IMG/VR virus record: IMGVR_UViG_3300032132_000038
Span: 1 to 26,567 of that record
From: a virus
Length of the DNA stretch: 26,567 nucleotides
Direction: 5' to 3' (one strand)
Position 1 is the first letter of the stretch. Every line of letters begins with the position of its first letter. The translations under genes were made by a program, and so were the position numbers. Of this stretch, positions 25,077 through 26,567 are shown piece by piece. The notes under the pieces are model-generated. The model made no database searches. It was not told the origin of the DNA and was given only the letters and a program-made list of their open reading frames with translations.

Positions 25077-25738
25077 ATCAGAATTATCTTGATTTTGATG
25101 GTCTTACTAATGAAATTACAACTGATTTTTCAGGTAGTAGTGTTACACCTTTACATAAAACTTATTCGTTTTGGATGAAATCAACTCATACCGCTAGGAA
25201 TTATGCTGTATTTGCGTATGGGAGTCAGAAAAAAGGAGCTTTTACTACAAATTTTAGTTCAGGAAGGCCTATAATGTGGAATGGAAATAGTTGGTACACA
25301 TATTGGGAAGATACTTCTGCTCAAGATGATGGTGAATGGCATCATTGGTTGGTATATAATGATGTAGAAACAATAGTAGATTCTAAATTATATGTAGATG
25401 GAGTATTAATAGAAGTAAATTCATTTGTTACATCTGGAACGGTATCAAATTTAAATAATCAAACACAACCATTAACTATTATGTCTTATCAAAATAACTC
25501 AACTAATACAGGTCGTCATTTTGAAGGTAGTATTAGAGAGTTTGCAGTATTCTCAGGAGATAAAACAAGTAAGGCTAGTATATATTATAATAGTGGAACA
25601 CCTTATGATATGACTGATGAAGATGATTTACAAGGGTATTGGAAAATGAATGAAGGTTCAGGTACTACGGTAGCTGATACAAGTGGTGGGGGTAATGATG
25701 GTACAGTTGACGGAGCTACTTGGGACTATGTTTATTAG
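24242..25738 (+). CDS. Adhesin-like structural protein with LamG-type domain
   Basis: A 498-residue protein. Residues about 37-278 repeat the fibre-like block of the preceding gp15-like protein. From about 280 to the end there is a concanavalin/LamG-type jelly-roll: an opening YLDFDGLTNEITTDF, SFWMKST, DDGEWHHWLVYN, KLYVDGVLIEVN, GSIREFAVFSGD, and a terminal LQGYWKMNEGSGTTVADTSG with the GNDGTVDGATW ending. This fold binds carbohydrate or other ligands in many extracellular proteins, so a receptor-binding or capsid/tail decoration role is likely. It starts ten bases after the upstream stop; GGGAAA precedes the ATG. Confidence 0.85.
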   Translation: MPLFKFRNPFRVSGSTGFLVSNTDVIDGLTKQSVALSIGQSVATTDDVVFNDINQPTSVTIGTPAQNIVLSYASISGSITQTYGDSFVVRDNLSALSDMTVTGNITARKIEGERTGSQTLHDSGSSKFGDDVNDTHEVTGSIFISGSYELNSYSVNEISADTTGADESTTALIVEGASKQFFSGVTSQNDFIRQKFAHKGSILSGATASFSAATASAPTGLEDTTKDDFTFFNNGMVIEYDALTVEQSGSKFLLKVNPNSLGYGLSSNDEIVAWGKFDNQNYLDFDGLTNEITTDFSGSSVTPLHKTYSFWMKSTHTARNYAVFAYGSQKKGAFTTNFSSGRPIMWNGNSWYTYWEDTSAQDDGEWHHWLVYNDVETIVDSKLYVDGVLIEVNSFVTSGTVSNLNNQTQPLTIMSYQNNSTNTGRHFEGSIREFAVFSGDKTSKASIYYNSGTPYDMTDEDDLQGYWKMNEGSGTTVADTSGGGNDGTVDGATWDYVY

Positions 25739-25790
25739 TTATATAAAAAAAATTTATTTATTTACTTCCACTTTTCTTTTACCATTCTTT

Positions 25791-25800
25791 GATATTTATT
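25791..25800 (+). promoter_or_regulatory. ATATTTAT element before the zinc-finger gene
   Basis: GATATTTATT sits in the gap 25739-25803, only three bases before the ATG at 25804. If it is a promoter, the transcript would be leaderless for that gene or start inside it and serve the genes after 26063. The gap is otherwise AT-rich with no clear hairpin. Confidence 0.35.
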
Positions 25801-25803
25801 AGT

Positions 25804-26094
25804 ATGAGAAAAAGACATTGGAAAAATAGAAAAAATCGCCCATGTCCTGATTGTGGGAAAATGTTAACCTATACAAGAAAGGACACTTTTGATAGGGCGG
25901 TAGGTAATAATACAGTATGTAAGTCGTGTGCCCAAATGGACAGAAAACTTACAGTAGAAACTATTGAGAAAATGAAACAACCCAAGACCATTGAACATAA
26001 GAAGAAAATTTCTCGTAGTATAGAACAATGGTGGGAAGAACGTAAACAACAAGAGATAAACTATGGCTTTAATAGACAGCAAGCAATTAAGTAA
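25804..26094 (+). CDS. Zinc-finger protein with NUMOD3-like segment
   Basis: A 96-residue, very basic protein. CPDC (14-17) and CKSC (39-42) would form a zinc site. TIEKMKQPKTIEHKKKIS (53-70) resembles the NUMOD3 DNA-binding motif found next to nuclease domains in phage homing endonucleases, but no nuclease motif (HNH or GIY-YIG) is present. I chose the ATG at 25804 rather than the TTG at 25789. No Shine-Dalgarno is visible. It overlaps the next gene by 32 bases. It may be a remnant of a homing endonuclease or a small DNA-binding regulator. Confidence 0.72.
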   Translation: MRKRHWKNRKNRPCPDCGKMLTYTRKDTFDRAVGNNTVCKSCAQMDRKLTVETIEKMKQPKTIEHKKKISRSIEQWWEERKQQEINYGFNRQQAIK

Positions 26095-26281
26095 AGACCT
26101 TTCGGGTTCATTCGCGATTAATACAGGTTCGTTTTTCGTATCTGGCAGTGAAACACCTACGAGTGGTACTTATGTTTTGACTACGAGTGGCAGTGTAAAT
26201 ACTGCAGGTGGTCGTGTGTATGAAGAAGGTACAAGCATTGTGGATACTGCCACAGCACTGTCCATAGTTTTTGGAGGATAA
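26063..26281 (+). CDS. Small tail-associated protein, unknown
   Basis: A 72-residue protein (MALIDSKQLSKDLSGSFAIN) rich in Gly, Ser and Thr, with S-G-S repeats and a beta-type pattern like the fibre-like segments upstream. The ATG lies inside the end of the zinc-finger gene, with AAGAG about 12 bases upstream. It ends two bases before the next ATG, and GGAGG at 26273-26277 lies at its end as ribosome site for that gene. A small structural role is likely from composition. Confidence 0.7.
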   Translation: MALIDSKQLSKDLSGSFAINTGSFFVSGSETPTSGTYVLTTSGSVNTAGGRVYEEGTSIVDTATALSIVFGG

Positions 26282-26283
26282 TA

Positions 26284-26567
26284 ATGGCACAAAGCTTTAA
26301 AAGTGCAGCAACAGGTTCAACAACTACATTACAACCAATGTATACTGTTCCAGCAAGTACAACGGGTGTGGTTCACGCAATTTATATTAGTAATATCGAT
26401 GGAACGAATGATGTTACATTTAATTTGTCGGTTAGTGGAAGTGCTAACTTTCAAGATAGACGATATTTAATGAAAACCATTGATGTACCAGCCGATTCGA
26501 CAGTTGTATTGGAGAAACCAATCAATTTGGGAGCGGGGGATAAATTAGAAACTCAAGCATCCGCCGA
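26284..26567 (+). CDS. Tail-associated beta-rich protein (3' end missing)
   Basis: The frame is open to the right edge, so only the first 94 codons are seen. The start MAQSFKSAATGSTTTLQP, then YTVPASTTGVVHAIYISNID and VPADSTVVLEKPINLGAGD, is a type of small beta-sandwich protein common in tail and virion regions of marine phages, usually of unknown function. GGAGGATA ends the preceding gene and acts as ribosome site, seven to eleven bases before this ATG. The likely role is virion surface or tail structure. Confidence 0.78.
   Translation, partial: MAQSFKSAATGSTTTLQPMYTVPASTTGVVHAIYISNIDGTNDVTFNLSVSGSANFQDRRYLMKTIDVPADSTVVLEKPINLGAGDKLETQASA

Overview
The window is a 26.6 kb stretch of one DNA strand from an AT-rich tailed phage with a T4-type (Tevenvirinae-like) myovirus head and neck module. 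All genes supported here read left to right, are packed tightly and are often joined by TAATG or ATGA overlaps. Terminase (gp17-like), portal (gp20), prohead protease (gp21), scaffold (gp22), major capsid protein (gp23) and neck or tail-completion proteins (gp13, gp14, gp15) are recognisable from motifs. Low GC, the style of the accessory proteins and a phage-borne ribosomal protein bS21 suggest a virus of an aquatic, probably marine, bacterium. The host cannot be named from this sequence.

Layout. (1) 1-3984: the 3' part of a giant multi-domain enzyme, an Ntn-hydrolase-like domain, then a HIGH-type nucleotidyltransferase, then a DNA/RNA-ligase-like adenylation domain. It is open at the left edge. 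(2) 3993-5492: a zinc-ribbon protein, a small helical protein and two membrane-anchored coiled-coil proteins. (3) 5492-8914: terminase and portal, adjacent, without the sheath and tube genes that lie between them in T4. (4) 8990-10867: two proteins in the T4 gene 67/68 position, then the gp21 protease. (5) 10869-17509: an unusual cluster of small proteins and one 1315-residue protein. The large protein carries eleven copies of an E-S-V-N-E-like motif that fits the gp21 cleavage rule. Several small proteins begin with an M-x-K-L-x-x-L-I-x-E-like leader that resembles a T4 capsid-targeting sequence. (6) 17532-17738: bS21, ending in a terminator. (7) 17880-20766: scaffold and major capsid protein, followed by a strong terminator. 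(8) 20897-25738: gp13, gp14, a gp15-like protein with a fibre-like extension, and a LamG-type adhesin sharing that extension. (9) 25804-26567: a zinc-finger/NUMOD3-like protein and two small tail-associated proteins, the last cut by the window edge.

How the parts may work together. Portal, gp21, gp22 and gp23 would build a prohead around a core, and gp21 would then degrade the core. My main inference is that the 10869-17509 cluster encodes internal head cargo. The large protein would be a polyprotein cut by gp21 at the E-S-V-N-E sites into about a dozen basic peptides, and the small proteins would lose their N-terminal leaders in the same step. All five intergenic gaps longer than about 30 bases contain an ATATTTAT element, which may be the late promoter or another regulatory site. 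It is also the reverse complement of the ATAAATA late-promoter core known from T4 and cyanophages.
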